A DNA stretch of 9,810 bases from Polaromonas sp. (lineage in GTDB: Bacteria; Pseudomonadota; Gammaproteobacteria; Burkholderiales; Burkholderiaceae_C), in NCBI GenBank assembly GCA_014376885.1, contig JACMQR010000172.1, forward strand, positions 1-9,810, written 5' to 3'. Each line of letters starts with the position of its first letter. Position 1 is the stretch's first letter. The notes beneath the pieces are model-generated. The model saw only the letters and a list, made by a program, of their open reading frames with translations, made no database searches and was not told the origin of the DNA. The position numbers were made by a program, and so were the translations under genes. Positions 8,832 to 9,810 of the stretch are shown here, piece after piece.

Positions 8832-8848
8832 GCTATATTTTTTATAGC
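8832..8848. promoter_or_regulatory. AT-rich hairpin upstream of the TSUP gene with possible leftward -10
   Basis: GCTATA (8832-8837), loop TTTTT, TATAGC (8843-8848) is a perfect 6-bp inverted repeat, 36 bp upstream of the TSUP ATG. The leftward strand contains TATAAA (8846-8841), a plausible -10 about 45 bp from the ATG; no matching -35 is obvious. It is followed by ATTAAATGTAG, which loosely resembles the AT-rich element inside gatA, so it could also be a repeat fragment. Confidence 0.3.
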
Positions 8849-8911
8849 ATTAAATGTAGGCACTGAAAGCGACTTGGTTACTTTTTCTTATAAAAATAGA
8901 CTGTTCAAGCG

Positions 8912-8941
8912 AAAAAAAGCGCCGGGATTGCCAGCGCTTTT
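8912..8941 (-). terminator. Intrinsic-terminator-like hairpin, strongest leftward
   Basis: AAAAGCGC (8915-8922) pairs with GCGCTTTT (8934-8941) around an 11-nt loop. Read leftward, the stem runs straight into seven T residues (8918-8912), the classic form of a Rho-independent terminator. Read rightward it ends in only four T. No convincing gene ends here from the right, so the transcript it would stop is unknown; a reading frame with a zinc-ribbon-like motif ends at 8945, four bases before the stem. Confidence 0.6.
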
Positions 8942-9200
8942 CGTTCAACAGGAATTGTGTGCAATGCCTGGTTTTTGTTGTTTTACATGTCTCCTCGACT
9001 CCCCGCAGTGCGGGCAGCAAGGCCCGGTAGCAAGCCTTTCAATGTAACGGGCGCCTGTCGGCGGTGCATCAGGGATTTCCCGCGAATGCGCATGGCTCCG
9101 TTGTGGGCGGGTCCGCCATTGAACGTTCGCGGCAGCACCCAGAGCGGCAGACGCGCTGCAACAATCGTCGGATTGTCCAAAGCACACAACCTGATGCAAG

Positions 9201-9253
9201 CAAACGTATATGTTAATAAATTAAACAGTTGTAAATAAATATCTTTTAAAAAG
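9201..9253. promoter_or_regulatory. Very AT-rich tract, possible promoter or bending site
   Basis: Only 9 of 53 bases are G or C, in a genome that is otherwise GC-rich. It contains several weak promoter-like hexamers on both strands (leftward TTTACA at 9236-9231 and TTTAAT at 9225-9220), but none at ideal spacing. Such tracts commonly mark promoters, nucleoid-protein binding, or the edge of acquired DNA. It lies upstream of the leftward terminator at 8912-8941, with about 260 bp between. Confidence 0.35.
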
Positions 9254-9518
9254 TCTCTCTGCAAGCGTTGCGATGGCAGGGACCGATTGGGCATCACGGG
9301 CCAGGGATCGGGTTCGGCCATGCGTGCGGCCCACCCCCGGACCTGTCCAAGCGTTGTTTCAAAAATGTGTCGAAGAAACGCCTTCCGTCAGTCCGCTCGC
9401 GGGTCTTGGCGGCGACCGATGTTGCGAGAAGCCGCACTTTTTCCAAGACTGCCGCACGGGCATCGCGAAATTGACCTTTGTCCGCCGGCCCATGGTTAAC
9501 CCACCCGAAATGCGCGGA

Positions 9519-9542
9519 GGCTTTATGTCATAGCATTTAGCC
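9519..9542. promoter_or_regulatory. 24-bp imperfect palindrome
   Basis: GGCT-TT-ATG-TCATAG-CAT-TT-AGCC is symmetrical except for the TT/TT mismatch and the central bases. It looks operator-like, but no regulator or regulated gene is visible next to it. A GGAGG lies at 9516-9520, so the ATG inside it is followed by just one codon and a stop. Confidence 0.25.
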
Positions 9543-9574
9543 AATTGTTACATTTTGATTTTTCAAGACCGAGG

Positions 9575-9588
9575 GCCAGCGAGCTGGC
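9575..9588. other. 14-bp near-perfect palindrome
   Basis: GCCAGC-GA-GCTGGC is a perfect 6-bp inverted repeat around two bases. The spacing is tight for a hairpin loop, so it is more likely a protein-binding site or chance. Nothing adjacent explains it. Confidence 0.2.
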
Positions 9589-9759
9589 TGCTGAGCGTTG
9601 TCAAAACACGGAAGAAGGCAAGCCATGCCCTGCGAGGCATTGCAAAAACCTGGGGGTTTGCCAGCGCCGGGTGGCGCGATGTGATGAAAAGGCTCGGCAG
9701 GCGGTGGCCGGCTTCATTGGACATTTGCCAGTGGGCGCAAGTTTTTTCAAAGCCAAGGT

Positions 9760-9786
9760 CCGGCCCGTTTCAGGCCACCGGGCCGG
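9760..9786. other. GC-only 8-bp stem-loop near the right edge
   Basis: CCGGCCCG (9760-9767) pairs perfectly with CGGGCCGG (9779-9786) around an 11-nt loop. It has no T tract. On the plus strand it runs into GGGGAAGAC and an ATG at 9794, so it could cover the ribosome site of a gene starting at the edge, or end an upstream transcript. Too little sequence follows to decide. Confidence 0.3.
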
Positions 9787-9810
9787 GGAAGACATGACCA
9801 AGCGCGGCCC

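Larger units (their letters stand above)
8797..9810. other. About 1 kb with no supportable gene
   Basis: No frame on either strand here looks like a known protein family, and the longest open frames (~85-110 codons) overlap each other on opposite strands and cross AT-rich DNA. Composition is patchy: 8821-8920 is 32% GC and 9201-9253 about 17% GC, against GC-rich flanks. No tRNA T-arm, rRNA, CRISPR or recognisable insertion-sequence end was seen. Palindromes occur at 9519-9542, 9575-9588 and 9760-9786. This looks like a regulatory spacer, a decayed gene region, or both. Confidence 0.6.

Noticed and set aside
8983..8996. GAGGAG followed by ATG TAA on the minus strand, a start-stop minimal ORF
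   Set aside because: The spacing from AGGAG to ATG is only two bases and nothing downstream suggests coupling; likely chance or a decayed start.
9305..9330. GGGTTCGGCC resembling a tRNA T-arm
   Set aside because: No acceptor stem, anticodon arm or D-arm could be placed around it.
9273..9533. 86-codon plus-strand and 61-codon minus-strand frames in the right spacer
   Set aside because: They overlap on opposite strands, match no family I recognise, and lack consistent start signals.

Overview
The window looks like a chromosomal core region of a high-GC betaproteobacterium. The best guess is family Comamonadaceae, possibly Polaromonas or a relative. The guess rests on protein wording (GatB '[14 protein letters not shown]', MreB '[22 protein letters not shown]'), on the gatCAB/mreBCD head-to-head layout, and on two stretches that resemble dispersed repeats I remember from that family. 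No database search was possible.

Left part (1-2805, minus strand): the tRNA-dependent amidotransferase operon gatC-gatA-gatB. gatC and gatA overlap by 4 bp. gatB runs off the left edge after 311 codons. gatA carries a roughly 23-codon AT-rich stretch in frame that looks like a repeat absorbed into the protein. A 291-bp divergent spacer (2806-3096) holds candidate promoters for both directions and a terminator-like hairpin in the gatC leader.

Centre (3097-7993, plus strand): the rod-shape cluster mreB-mreC-mreD-mrdA (PBP2). The genes encode the actin-like filament, the periplasmic scaffold, the membrane partner and the elongation transpeptidase. mreC and mreD overlap by 4 bp. A 220-bp hairpin-rich spacer between mreD and mrdA looks like a second dispersed repeat. 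The usual partner rodA does not follow mrdA.

Right part (7994-9810): a hairpin separates mrdA from a convergent TSUP (TauE/SafE, YfcA-like) membrane protein gene. The remaining ~1 kb has no convincing gene. It contains a strong intrinsic-terminator-like hairpin pointing left, a very AT-rich 53-bp tract, a short reading frame with a CPHCG zinc-ribbon-like motif, and several palindromes. It may hold a small leftward transcript or a decayed gene.

Most of the window is ordinary housekeeping DNA. I did not find a clear new system. The best leads are the two repeat-like insertions and the small terminator-bounded unit at 8912-9260.
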